Below are positions 34,631 to 43,458 of a DNA stretch of 64,000 nt, in pieces; the first letter of the stretch is position 1; the number at the start of each line of letters is the position of its first letter. The stretch comes from DSOI01 sp041394885. GTDB lineage: Bacteria > Acidobacteriota > Terriglobia > Bryobacterales > Bryobacteraceae. The position numbers were made by a program, and so were the translations under genes. Location: assembly GCA_041394885.1 (NCBI GenBank), contig JAWKHI010000007.1, forward strand, positions 124,001 through 188,000. The letters are read 5' to 3'. The notes under the pieces were generated by a model. That model did not search any database. It had not been told where the DNA came from and was given only the letters and a program-made list of their open reading frames with translations.

Positions 34631-36268
34631 ATGAAAAGACGAATACTGGCCGCGGTACTGACGGCGTCGGCATGGGCGCAGCAGACAGCGCCCGAGCGGG
34701 TGGGCGTTGGGATCATCGAGAGGCGCTTGCGCTTGGATGAAGCGCTCCAACTGGCGCTGCGGAACAATATCGAACTGGATATCGAACGGACGAACGTGAG
34801 CAACGCGCAATTGGCGGTGGACGCCGCGCGCGGCGCCTTCGACGGGGTGTTCCGGTGGCAGCCTGGATACGAGCGGCGGAATACGCCGACCAGTTCGTTG
34901 CTTTTCGGCGCCGACGGGAAGCTGGCGGAGAACTTCCACAATCAGAACTTCACGTTCGTGCAGAGAACGCCTTGGCATGGCGGACAGGTGCAAGCGTCGT
35001 TTCTCAACAATCGCACGGCGACGACGAATCCGTTCGTGGGATTGAATCCGACGGTGACATCGCAATTTTCGCTGCTGTACACGCAGCCGCTAATGCGCAA
35101 CCGGCTGATCGACCGGGAACGGGCGGAGATCGTGGTTCGATCGAAGAACGCGGAAGTAACGGGAGTGGATCTGGAACTGCGGGTTGTGGACGTAGTGGTG
35201 CGCACCGAGATGGCGTATTGGGATCTGGTGGCGGCGCGCCAGGACGTGACGGTGAAAGCAGACAGCGTGGCAGTGGCCCGCGAGCAGGATGCGCGGAACC
35301 GCCGGATGATCGAGAGCGGGACGCTGGCGCCGGTGGAGCAATCGGCGTCCGTAGCGGAACTCGAGCGGCGTCTGGACACCTACCATGCAGCGATCGGGGT
35401 GGTGACCGAGACCGAGAACGCGCTCAAGACATTGATCGCGTCCGGCCGGGAGGATCCGATTTGGAAAGACGTGATCATTCCCGTGGACGAGAACACGTCG
35501 GAAACTCCCGAGCGCGATCTGGGCGAGGCGGTTACGCGTGCGATCTCGAAACGTCCTGAGTTGCGGCAGAACGCGCTGCGGAAACAGGTGAACGACGTGC
35601 AGGCGGATCTGGCGAAGGACCAGTTGCGTCCGCAGGTGAACCTGGTGGGCGGGTACGTAAGCACGGGACTGGCGGGATCACAGAGCTCGACGGTGAATCC
35701 GTTCACGGCGTCGAGCCTGGTGACGGCGGCGCGGCTGAACGAATTGTCGCAACTGGCGGGGCTGGCGCCGCTGCCTCCGGCCGGAGGGACGGGCGTGCCG
35801 GCGAGCCTGGTGGGCGGATACGGGTCGGCGGTGAGCAACCTGTTCGGCGGGAGCTATCAATCGGTGCAGGTGGGATTGTCGATTGACTGGAACGTCCGCA
35901 ACCGGACGGCGGAGGCGACGCTTGGGCAAACGGCGGTTGCCGAACGGCGGCTGAAGCTGCAGAGGGCGCAAATGGAGCAGGGAATCGAGGCGCAAGTGCG
36001 GAACTCGCTACAGGCGCTCGAGACGGCGCGGCAGCGAATCCAGGCGTCGGAGGCGAGCGTGAAGGCGGCCAAGGAGAAGCTGGATAGCGAAACGCGGCTG
36101 TATCAATCCGGGGAGTCGACGAATTTCTTCGTGCTGACGCGCCAGAATGAGTATGCGGACTCTCTGCGTCGCTTGGTGGTGAGCCGGCTGGATTACAACA
36201 AGGCCGTCGCGCGGCTGCACGTGGCTTTAGGGACGACGCTCGAAACGCATCAGGTGACGGTGCGATAG
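34631..36268 (+). CDS. TolC family outer-membrane efflux protein
   Basis: About 545 residues from ATG 34631 (MKRRILAAVLTASAWAQQ, a signal peptide). A longer upstream in-frame reading would overlap the pump gene. The two OEP halves are visible: RLRLDEALQLALRNNIELDIER and LGEAVTRAISKRPELRQNALR at the repeat starts, with ATLGQTAVAERRLKLQRAQMEQGIEAQVRNSL (split) as the second helical hairpin. It provides the outer-membrane channel for the adaptor and pump genes immediately upstream. It is the last gene of this operon. Confidence 0.92.
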   Translation: MKRRILAAVLTASAWAQQTAPERVGVGIIERRLRLDEALQLALRNNIELDIERTNVSNAQLAVDAARGAFDGVFRWQPGYERRNTPTSSLLFGADGKLAENFHNQNFTFVQRTPWHGGQVQASFLNNRTATTNPFVGLNPTVTSQFSLLYTQPLMRNRLIDRERAEIVVRSKNAEVTGVDLELRVVDVVVRTEMAYWDLVAARQDVTVKADSVAVAREQDARNRRMIESGTLAPVEQSASVAELERRLDTYHAAIGVVTETENALKTLIASGREDPIWKDVIIPVDENTSETPERDLGEAVTRAISKRPELRQNALRKQVNDVQADLAKDQLRPQVNLVGGYVSTGLAGSQSSTVNPFTASSLVTAARLNELSQLAGLAPLPPAGGTGVPASLVGGYGSAVSNLFGGSYQSVQVGLSIDWNVRNRTAEATLGQTAVAERRLKLQRAQMEQGIEAQVRNSLQALETARQRIQASEASVKAAKEKLDSETRLYQSGESTNFFVLTRQNEYADSLRRLVVSRLDYNKAVARLHVALGTTLETHQVTVR

Positions 36269-36505
36269 CTTCGGGCGGAGAAAAACGCCGGGGCGCGGGC
36301 ACAACCGTAGCAGCGCCCCATGACACCCGCCTTCCACTTTTGAGGAACACGCGCAAAACGGACTCGCTCCGGCTTTCGATACACGGCGAGTTCCTCGATG
36401 CTTGGAGCCGCGCCGGAGCGGCCTTTGCGCTACTGAGGACTCGCCGGCACAACGGAGCTGGGGCGGCGGATCCTTTGCTGCCTCGAGGGCGCCCCGCCCT
36501 GTGCC

Positions 36506-37341
36506 GGCTACGACGCCGTCCTGAACGATCTATTCCAGAAGGATCGCCCGAGTTTGTTGGATACCCTGATGGGCGGGCGGCAGGCACAGTCGTTCCTGAA
36601 TCCCGAATTCGCGGTGGTGGAGAAGCGAGTGGCGGATCTGCTCGTGCTGCTCGAAGACGAGACCAGTCTGCACCTTGATTTCCAAAGCTCCAATCATCGA
36701 GGGATGGCGCATCGCGAGGAAATCTACGCGTTGCTGGCGTCAGAGAAGTACGGGCATCGCCGGGTGGAGCAGATCGTAGTCTATATGGGCAAGGCCAGGA
36801 TGAGCATGCCGGACCGTACGGACATCGGCGTGGTGCAGGCGGCATACCGGCTTATGGACATCCGCGAACTGGATGCCGAAACGCTGGTCGAAAGCCGCAA
36901 TCCCGCCGACTGTGCGTTGGCCCTGCTTGCCCGCGGCGGGGTGAAGAAGATTCGCAAAATCATCGCGCGCGCCAGCCGGCTGGCGGAACCACGCCGGGCG
37001 AGGGTGCTCACGCAAATGGCTTTGCTTTCGGGTCTGCGCGGCGCGTCGGAACTGCCGATAATGGAGTTCAGAGCTATGGGAATCAGCGTCGAGAGACGGG
37101 AGAACGTGTTCCTGAAGAACGCGTACGAGACCGGTCAGATCGAGGGCGAGAAGAGAGGCGAGGCAAGGGGCGAAGCAGGGGCAGGGCCCAGCTTCTTGTG
37201 GATCAGCTCGAAGCCAAGTTCGGTGCTGTTCCCAATCGGATTCGCGCCCGGGTGTTGAAGGCCAAGCCCGCCGAGATCGATCGATGAGCTCGGGCCATTG
37301 TCAGGGAAGCGACGCTCAAGGACATTTTCGCCAAATCCTGA
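36506..37341 (+). pseudogene. Rpn-family recombination-promoting nuclease-like gene, decayed
   Basis: The frame reads GYDAVLNDLFQKDRPSLLDTL at its 5' end and then ADLLVLLEDETSLHLDFQSS, VVYMGKARMSMPDRTDIG and VQAAYRLMDIRELDAETL, typical of the PD-(D/E)XK Rpn/transposase-like family (DUF4351 variety). No ATG, GTG or TTG precedes the homology in frame before an upstream stop at 36434. Near 37170 the frame shifts by one, after which RGRAQLLVDQLEAKFGAVP continues the family tail. In that frame TGA 37304-37306 replaces what looks like a Trp codon, followed by ARAIVREATLKDIFAKS and the final stop. Lost start, frameshift and nonsense together make this a real pseudogene. Confidence 0.78.
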
Positions 37342-37353
37342 TTGAGGCGCGAT

Positions 37354-38421
37354 TCAGAATTTGGCGGCGCGCCAGTAGCCTGGCCGTGTGCGGACTTCTT
37401 TGATGTTGGGCCGCATGACGGTGACCTTGATGTCGTGCCAGCCGGCCTGGGCCTGCGCATCGGCAGACGGGTTGTAGGAGAGCAGATATTGTGCGTGGAG
37501 CTCTTCGCCGAGTTGGGTCATGGTCTCTTCCATGTCGCGCAGAGTGAGGAAGGAGAATTCCCTGCCCCCGGTGTGGCGGGTGAAGACTTCGAGCGGATTC
37601 GGAACGAAGACGTACTTCACCTGCTTCATGATTTCCTGAACGATGGGAACGAAGGTGGTGCCTTCGCCGCCGTAGCCGGTCATCTGCGCCTGGGTATGCG
37701 GCGTTTGCGGCATACCGCCGGGCATGGGTCTGGAGGCTGGGGGGAAATTGCTCTGACGCGGCGCGGGCATCTTGGCGCTGAGCTTGTTGATGAGGCGGTT
37801 GAGGTTGATCGAATAGACCTGGATGTTGTGGATCTGGGCGGAAAGGAGCGCTTCGCGGATGCGTCCTTCGCTGCCTTTGTCCTGCGTTTCCGAAATCAGC
37901 AGGAGGATCTTGCGGCGCTCGCCGGTGCGGTTGCGCAACATGCGGGTGGCCTGAAATACGGTGTCGATCATGGCGCTGGTGGTGCTGCCGGGAATGATCT
38001 TATCGAGCGCCTTGGTAAATAATTTGGCGTCGTTGGTGAAGGGTTGTATCTCTTGAATGCGGTGGTCGAATTTGAGGAGCGCCGCCTCGCCCTCGGTGCC
38101 GAGGATGAGGCCTTCAAGCAGCGGGCCGATGCGCTTGATGGTAGGCAGGAACGGTTCCACGACGTTGTTGGCCTGGATGGCCACCACCATCGAAATGGGG
38201 ACGAAGCTGACATCCACTTTGACGGCTTGCGGAAGTTTGTTGTCGTCGAGCCGGAAGTCCTTGGCTTCGAGGCCACTGACATAGCGGCCATCCTTGCCGA
38301 TGACGGTGACCGGTGCGACTACGTTGACCACATCGGTGGAGATGGTAAGATCTTCCTGCGCGAGCGCGGGACCGGCGACGGCTCCCGATAACAGCAATTG
38401 GCGTCGAGATAACATTTTCAC
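37354..38421 (-). CDS. VWFA-related protein (acidobacterial TIGR03436-like)
   Basis: 355 residues with a Tat-like leader (MKMLSRRQLLLSGAVAGPAL). The VWA-like domain lies at about 75-200 (SMVVAIQANNVVEP, ERRKILLLISETQDKG), but the MIDAS is non-classical (no DxSxS). The DVVNVVAPVTVIGKDGRYVSGL start is typical of the 'VWFA-related Acidobacterial' family, and the C-terminus has a domain ending IKEVRTRPGYWRA. It lies downstream of mogA with a 37-nt gap. Likely secreted or anchored at the cell surface. Function unknown. Confidence 0.8.
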   Translation of the reverse strand: MKMLSRRQLLLSGAVAGPALAQEDLTISTDVVNVVAPVTVIGKDGRYVSGLEAKDFRLDDNKLPQAVKVDVSFVPISMVVAIQANNVVEPFLPTIKRIGPLLEGLILGTEGEAALLKFDHRIQEIQPFTNDAKLFTKALDKIIPGSTTSAMIDTVFQATRMLRNRTGERRKILLLISETQDKGSEGRIREALLSAQIHNIQVYSINLNRLINKLSAKMPAPRQSNFPPASRPMPGGMPQTPHTQAQMTGYGGEGTTFVPIVQEIMKQVKYVFVPNPLEVFTRHTGGREFSFLTLRDMEETMTQLGEELHAQYLLSYNPSADAQAQAGWHDIKVTVMRPNIKEVRTRPGYWRAAKF

Positions 38422-38458
38422 CTACAGTGTATCGGACGCGGTTTGACGGCGTCGTGTT

Positions 38459-38935
38459 TCAGTGGCCGGTTCTGCCATGGAGGAGATCGACAATGTGTGG
38501 CACGAGCGGCAACAGTGTGTCCAAAGACTGCACAGCTCCTTTGGGTGAACCGGGAAGGTTCACGATCAACGTTTTTCCCCTTAATCCCGCAGTGGCACGG
38601 GACAAATACGACAGCGGCGTATGTTTGCGGCCTTCGGCGCGCATCAGTTCTCCCAATCCAGGCATTTGGCGTTCCACAACATCGAGGGTGGCCTCGGGAG
38701 TGACATCGCGGAGCGCGGCGCCGGTGCCGCCGGTGGTGAACACGACGTCGTAGTCGCCGCCGTCGGCGAGCGCGCGCAGGCGTTCGGCAATGAGCGGACG
38801 TTCGTCGGGAAGCACTTCCAGCAAGGGGACGTCCCATCCCTGTTCCTGGAGGCGGGCTCGCACGGCGGGTCCGGATTCGTCGCGGCGCATCTTCATATAC
38901 GACGCGTCGCTAATGGTGAGGACGGCGAGTTTCAT
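38459..38935 (-). CDS. mogA: MogA/MoaB-type molybdenum cofactor protein
   Basis: 158 residues from ATG 38935 (MKLAVLTISDASYMKMRRDE); an in-frame TTG two codons upstream is also possible. Motifs: VVFTTGGTGAALRDVTPEA (73-91) and KTLIVNLPGSPKGAVQSL, both typical of the molybdopterin adenylyltransferase fold. It adenylates molybdopterin before metal insertion by MoeA. It lies next to moaC and moeA. Confidence 0.9.
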   Translation of the reverse strand: MKLAVLTISDASYMKMRRDESGPAVRARLQEQGWDVPLLEVLPDERPLIAERLRALADGGDYDVVFTTGGTGAALRDVTPEATLDVVERQMPGLGELMRAEGRKHTPLSYLSRATAGLRGKTLIVNLPGSPKGAVQSLDTLLPLVPHIVDLLHGRTGH

Positions 38936-38942
38936 AGCCAAG

Positions 38943-39419
38943 CTAGGGGCGGCACGCGGCGCGCAAAAAGTGGCCGCTCTTGCCGCCGGTTTTCTCGAGC
39001 AAGAAAAGGTCGGTGATCTCGATTCCCTTGTCCATGGCTTTGGTCATGTCGTAGACGGTGAGCGCGGCGACGGCAGCGGCGGTGAGCGCTTCCATCTCGA
39101 CGCCAGTGCCGGCGGTGGTGGAAGCCGTGGTCTCGATCCGGATACCCAGCGATTCCACGGTCATCCGGACGTCGCAGTGGCTGATGGGAAGCGGGTGGCA
39201 CATCGGAATGAGCCCGGCGGTGTTCTTGGCGGCCATGATTCCGGCGATGCGGGCGGTTTCGAGTGGATCGCCCTTGGGATTGGACGGCAGCGCGGCGAGC
39301 ACCTCGGCACGCATCTTCACGAAGGCATGCGCGCGGGCGGTGCGCGGCGTGGACGATTTGCCGGAAACATCCACCATGCGCGCCGCGCCGTGCTCATCGA
39401 AATGCGAAAGTTCACTCAT
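38943..39419 (-). CDS. moaC: Cyclic pyranopterin monophosphate synthase
   Basis: 158 residues. Motif IPMCHPLPISHCDV (71-84) is the MoaC signature, and the catalytic loop MEALTAAAVAALTVYDMTKAMDK (split near 130) holds the expected Asp/Lys residues. MoaC makes cPMP with MoaA, which is not in the window. ATG 39419 overlaps the moeA stop by 4 nt (ATGA). Confidence 0.95.
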   Translation of the reverse strand: MSELSHFDEHGAARMVDVSGKSSTPRTARAHAFVKMRAEVLAALPSNPKGDPLETARIAGIMAAKNTAGLIPMCHPLPISHCDVRMTVESLGIRIETTASTTAGTGVEMEALTAAAVAALTVYDMTKAMDKGIEITDLFLLEKTGGKSGHFLRAACRP

Positions 39420-40606
39420 GGAAGCAAGACTCCAATCTCGTCGCCCAGATCCCAGGACTCGCGATCGTCATCAGCCACCAGGAAAGCGTTGGAGCGGGCG
39501 AGCGCGGCCACGTCGCTCGAGCCTTGCCAGTGGATGGGTGTTACGGCGGAGTGCTCGGCGGAGGCGCGGGCGGGAAGAAAACGAGTGAGGCCGGTCTTGT
39601 GGCGGAAGGGCTCGGTGAGCCGCATGCGGGGCATCCGCAGTTCCGGCGATTGATGTCCGGCGAGCAACTCGAGCGCGGCGCGGGCGAACAGTTCGAAGGT
39701 AACCATGGTGGACGCGGGATTGCCGGGGAGCCCGAAGAAAAGGCGGTTGTTGGCCCGGCCGAAAACGAGGGGCTGTCCGGGTTGGATCAAGACACGGTCA
39801 AAGAAGAACTCGGCGTTGCACTCGGCGAGGGCGGGCTCGACGAAGTCATACTTACCGGCGGAGACGCCACCGGAAAGGAGAAGGAGATCACGCTCGAGGC
39901 CTTCGGCAATGAGCCGGCGGGTCTCTTCCTCGTTGTCACGGGCAATGGGTAGGATGTCCGGAATGCCACCGGCGCGGAGGACCTGGGCAGCAATCGACCA
40001 CGCGTTGGAGTTGCGCACCTGGCTGGGCGAGGGTGTTCCTGTGATGGGGACCACCTCATCGCCCGTGGAAAGGATGGCCACGGTGGGACGCCGATAGACG
40101 CTCACGGAGGCGAGCCCGATTTGCGCGAGCAGGGCGATTTGAGGAAAGTCGAGGACGGTACCCGCAGGCAGCAGGGGCTGGCCTTGGCGGGCTTCGGCGC
40201 CCTGCAGATTGACGAATTCGCCCGGCGCGGGCGAGCGCGTGGTTGCTATGCGGCCCTCCAGGCGTTGCACATGTTCGACCATGACGACCGCGTCGGCGCC
40301 GTTTGGCATCGGCGCGCCGGTCATGATCTCGACGCATTGTCCAGGACCGGTTTCGCCTTCGAAGACACCTCCGGCGCGCACTTCTCCGATGAGGGTGAGG
40401 GAACCGGGAAGGTCCGCGGCGCGCACGGCGAAACCGTCGCGGATGGAGCGGGCCACGGGCGGGTAGTCACGGTCGGCGGAGACGATGCCGGCAAGGACGC
40501 GGCCGAGGGCGGCGTCGAGAGAGATTTGTTCGCGCTCGAGACGGCGCGCGGAGACGGCGCGGTCCAGCACGGCGGCGCGGGCTTCGCGGAACGTGCAAGT
40601 GGCCAT
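39416..40606 (-). CDS. moeA: Molybdopterin molybdenumtransferase
   Basis: 396 residues. Typical motifs: REQISLDAALGRVLAGIVSADRDYPPVARSIRDGFAV (start of the MoeA N-terminal domain, split), EIMTGAPMPNGADAVVMVEHV (about 92-112), TGDEVVPITGTPSPSQVRNSN, LLLSGGVSAGKYDFVEPAL and FFGLPGNPASTMVTFELFA. MoeA inserts molybdate into adenylated molybdopterin. It heads the moeA-moaC-mogA group, with 39 bp to the divergent amidase gene. Confidence 0.95.
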   Translation of the reverse strand: MATCTFREARAAVLDRAVSARRLEREQISLDAALGRVLAGIVSADRDYPPVARSIRDGFAVRAADLPGSLTLIGEVRAGGVFEGETGPGQCVEIMTGAPMPNGADAVVMVEHVQRLEGRIATTRSPAPGEFVNLQGAEARQGQPLLPAGTVLDFPQIALLAQIGLASVSVYRRPTVAILSTGDEVVPITGTPSPSQVRNSNAWSIAAQVLRAGGIPDILPIARDNEEETRRLIAEGLERDLLLLSGGVSAGKYDFVEPALAECNAEFFFDRVLIQPGQPLVFGRANNRLFFGLPGNPASTMVTFELFARAALELLAGHQSPELRMPRMRLTEPFRHKTGLTRFLPARASAEHSAVTPIHWQGSSDVAALARSNAFLVADDDRESWDLGDEIGVLLP

Positions 40607-40645
40607 GGGAGGATGGAACCGACATTGTTATTCTAACCTGGAAAC

Positions 40646-42043
40646 ATGTTGACTCGGATTTGTTTGCGCGAGATGGCGGCGGGAGTGGCTGCCGGAACGT
40701 TCACCGCGGCCGAGTTGGTACGGGCGCATCTGGAGCGGATCGAGGCGGTGAATCCGCGGATCAACGCGTTCGTTTCGGTCTTCGCGGACGAGGCGCTTGA
40801 GCAGGCCGAACACGCGTTGGAGGGTCCGTTGCGTGGGGTTCCGGTGACCGTGAAGGACAGCTTCGACATGGCCGGGTATCCGACGCTGTGCGGAAGCCGG
40901 CTGCGATTGGGGCATCGGGCGGAGCAGGACGCGACGGCAGTGGCGCGGTTAAAGGCGGCGGGAGCGATCGTGCTGGGCAAGACGAACTGCCCGGAATTTC
41001 TGGCCAACTACGAGAGCGACAACGACATCATCGGGCGGACAAACAATCCGTACGACCTCGAAAGGACGTCGGGCGGATCGAGCGGGGGCGAGGCGGCGGC
41101 GATCGCGTCGGGGTGTTCGGCAGGCGGCATTGGTAGCGACGGAGGCGGATCGATCCGGCAGCCGGCGCATTTCTGCGGGATTGCGGGCTTGAAACCGACG
41201 CCGGGCCGGGTGCCTGCGACGGGGCACTATCCGGCGATCCACCATCCGGGCGGGCTGCTGGGCGTAGCGGGTCCGATGGCACGCACGGTGGGTGACGTGC
41301 GGCTACTGTTCGACGTAGTGAAGGGCTATGACTGCTCGGATCCGTTTTCGGCGCCGGTGGGGCCATGCGAACGATCGCCGGAAGGAATCACGGTGCGCAT
41401 GATGCCAGGGTTCGGTGAGGTCCCGGTGGATGGGGACGCGGAGGCGGCGGTGCTGGCGGCCGCCGAGATGCTGCGCGGGTTGGGATTCCGGATGGAGGAT
41501 CGACCGCTGGAAGGCATTGGCCGCGCGCCGAACTTGTGGTCGTTTTTCTTCTCGGAGCTGGCGGCTCCGTTCACGCGCGAGTTGATCGCTGGGCGGGAGG
41601 AGGAAACGCATTGGACGGGAACCGAGTTCTACAACGCGCTTAAGGACAAGCCAGAGCCAACCGGGAAGCAGGTGGTGGAGAATCTGGCGGCGCGGGACGC
41701 GATGCGCGCTTCCGTCCTGGCCCAGATGGAGAGGACGCCGGTGATCTTGTCGCCTGTGTGCGCGATGGCGGCATTCCCGCACCGTACGCGGCGTTTCGAA
41801 ACGGGCGCGAAAACGATCGGGCTATTTCAGGCAAACATGCCCCTGGTGTGGGTGAACCTGCTGGGGCTGCCGTCGCTAACGGTTCCCCTGATGACCACTG
41901 CGGCGGGGCTGCCGGTGGGCGTGCAGTTGATTGGACGCCCGTGGGAAGAGGAACTACTTTTGACGATGGGGGAGTGGCTGGAGGCGGTGCGCGGACGGAT
42001 GCCGGAGCCGGATTCGGGCATGGGCGCAGAGGCGGCGCGCTAG
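40646..42043 (+). CDS. Amidase-signature family enzyme
   Basis: 465 residues. The catalytic set of the amidase signature family is complete: Lys70 in PVTVKDSFDMAG, cis-Ser145/146 in TSGGSSGGEAAAI and nucleophile Ser169 in DGGGSIRQPAHFCGIAGLKP. It is not part of a gatCAB cluster, so it is more likely an acylamidase than a transamidosome subunit. It ends 4 bp inside the convergent aldehyde dehydrogenase gene. Confidence 0.93.
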   Translation: MLTRICLREMAAGVAAGTFTAAELVRAHLERIEAVNPRINAFVSVFADEALEQAEHALEGPLRGVPVTVKDSFDMAGYPTLCGSRLRLGHRAEQDATAVARLKAAGAIVLGKTNCPEFLANYESDNDIIGRTNNPYDLERTSGGSSGGEAAAIASGCSAGGIGSDGGGSIRQPAHFCGIAGLKPTPGRVPATGHYPAIHHPGGLLGVAGPMARTVGDVRLLFDVVKGYDCSDPFSAPVGPCERSPEGITVRMMPGFGEVPVDGDAEAAVLAAAEMLRGLGFRMEDRPLEGIGRAPNLWSFFFSELAAPFTRELIAGREEETHWTGTEFYNALKDKPEPTGKQVVENLAARDAMRASVLAQMERTPVILSPVCAMAAFPHRTRRFETGAKTIGLFQANMPLVWVNLLGLPSLTVPLMTTAAGLPVGVQLIGRPWEEELLLTMGEWLEAVRGRMPEPDSGMGAEAAR

Positions 42044-43452
42044 CGCTGGATGGATTTGATCTGGAGGTATTCGTCCAGACCGAAGGCCCCAAGTTCGCGG
42101 CCCACACCCGACTGTTTGTAGCCGCCGAAAGGCGCGAGGGGGTTGAAGCGTCCGCCGTTGATATCCACTTGACCGGTGCGGATCTGGCGTGCGACGGCCA
42201 ACGCGCGATCGGCATCGGCCGACCATACTCCGCCGGCCAAACCGTAAATGCTGTCGTTGGCGATGGCGACGGCATCGTCGTCGGAATCGTAGGGGAGGAT
42301 AGACAGCACGGGCCCGAAGATTTCCTCCTGGGCGATGCGCATTGCGCGATCGACGCCGGCGAAGATGGTAGGCGCGACGAAGTAGCCGCGATCGAAGCCG
42401 GGGCGGGATCCGCCGGCGGCGATGGTGGCTCCTTCGTCCTTGCCAACCTGGATGTAGCCTTCGACGCGTTCGCGCTGGGCAGCGGAAACGAGGGGACCGA
42501 GGCGGGTGGCGGGGTCCATGGGGTCGCCGAGTTTGAGTCCGGCGAGAGTGTTCACGGCGATCTGGATGGCTTCGTCGTGTTTCGCGCGGGGCACGATCAT
42601 GCGCGTCCAGGCGGAACAGGTCTGGCCGGAGTTGAGCATCGCGTTTTTGACACCGACGCCGACGGCTTTTTCCAAGGGCGCATCGTCGAGGATGACATTT
42701 GCAGACTTACCGCCCAACTCGAGCGTGACGCGCTTGACGGTGTCGGCCGCCAGCGCCATGACGCGGCGACCGGCACGGAGCGATCCGGTGAAGCTCACCA
42801 CGTCGACCAGGGGATGGGTGGCCATCGCTTCTCCCACCACGGCACCTGCTCCATGCACAATATTGAGCAGTCCTTGTGGGAGTGCGATTTGTTCGCAGAC
42901 TTCGGCGAGGATACAGGCATTGAGTGGGGCCACCTCGGAAGGCTTGAGCACGACCGTGCATCCGGCGGCGAGGGCGGCCGCCACCTTGGCCATGATCTGG
43001 TGGAGTGGATAGTTCCAGGGCGTGATGGCGGCGACGACGCCAGCGGATTCGCGGACAATGAGCGAATTGCCGACTTCCTCCTCGCGCACCGCGTCGGCGG
43101 CACGCTTGGCAAACGAACGGGTGACGACCACGGGCAGTCCGGCTTGAATAGGGGTAGCCACGGAGATTGGGGTGCCGACTTCCATGGCGATGGTGCGGGC
43201 AATGTCGGCGGCGCGGGCCTCGAGTCCGGCAGCGATCTTGTCGAGCCATTCGGCGCGTGTCGTGGGCGGTGTAGCGCGCCAGGCGGGCAGAGCGCGACGG
43301 GCGGCTTCGGCCGCGCGGTCCACATCTTCGGGCGTACCTTCCGGCACGCATCCGATGGATTCCCCGGTGGAAGCCGAAAGGACGTCGATCAGACCGGGTC
43401 CGGTGGGCGTCTGCCAAGCGCCGTCGACGTAGAGTTGCTGGTAGCGATGCAT
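42040..43452 (-). CDS. NAD(P)-dependent aldehyde dehydrogenase
   Basis: 470 residues. Motifs: ITPWNYPLHQ (143-152), GCTVVLKPSEVAP (164-176), VTLELGGKSANVIL with catalytic Glu245, and NSGQTCSAW with Cys279. The C-terminal FGGYKQSGVGRELGAFGLDEYLQIK is typical of broad-specificity aldehyde dehydrogenases. It begins 6 nt downstream of the frame-broken secreted gene on the same strand. Substrate unknown. Confidence 0.95.
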   Translation of the reverse strand: MHRYQQLYVDGAWQTPTGPGLIDVLSASTGESIGCVPEGTPEDVDRAAEAARRALPAWRATPPTTRAEWLDKIAAGLEARAADIARTIAMEVGTPISVATPIQAGLPVVVTRSFAKRAADAVREEEVGNSLIVRESAGVVAAITPWNYPLHQIMAKVAAALAAGCTVVLKPSEVAPLNACILAEVCEQIALPQGLLNIVHGAGAVVGEAMATHPLVDVVSFTGSLRAGRRVMALAADTVKRVTLELGGKSANVILDDAPLEKAVGVGVKNAMLNSGQTCSAWTRMIVPRAKHDEAIQIAVNTLAGLKLGDPMDPATRLGPLVSAAQRERVEGYIQVGKDEGATIAAGGSRPGFDRGYFVAPTIFAGVDRAMRIAQEEIFGPVLSILPYDSDDDAVAIANDSIYGLAGGVWSADADRALAVARQIRTGQVDINGGRFNPLAPFGGYKQSGVGRELGAFGLDEYLQIKSIQR

Positions 43453-43458
43453 CGTGAG

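Noticed and set aside
37304..37306. In-frame TGA of the Rpn relic as a second selenocysteine codon
   Set aside because: No redox or Cys context, no hairpin after it, and the family has Trp at this place; the gene is also damaged in other ways.
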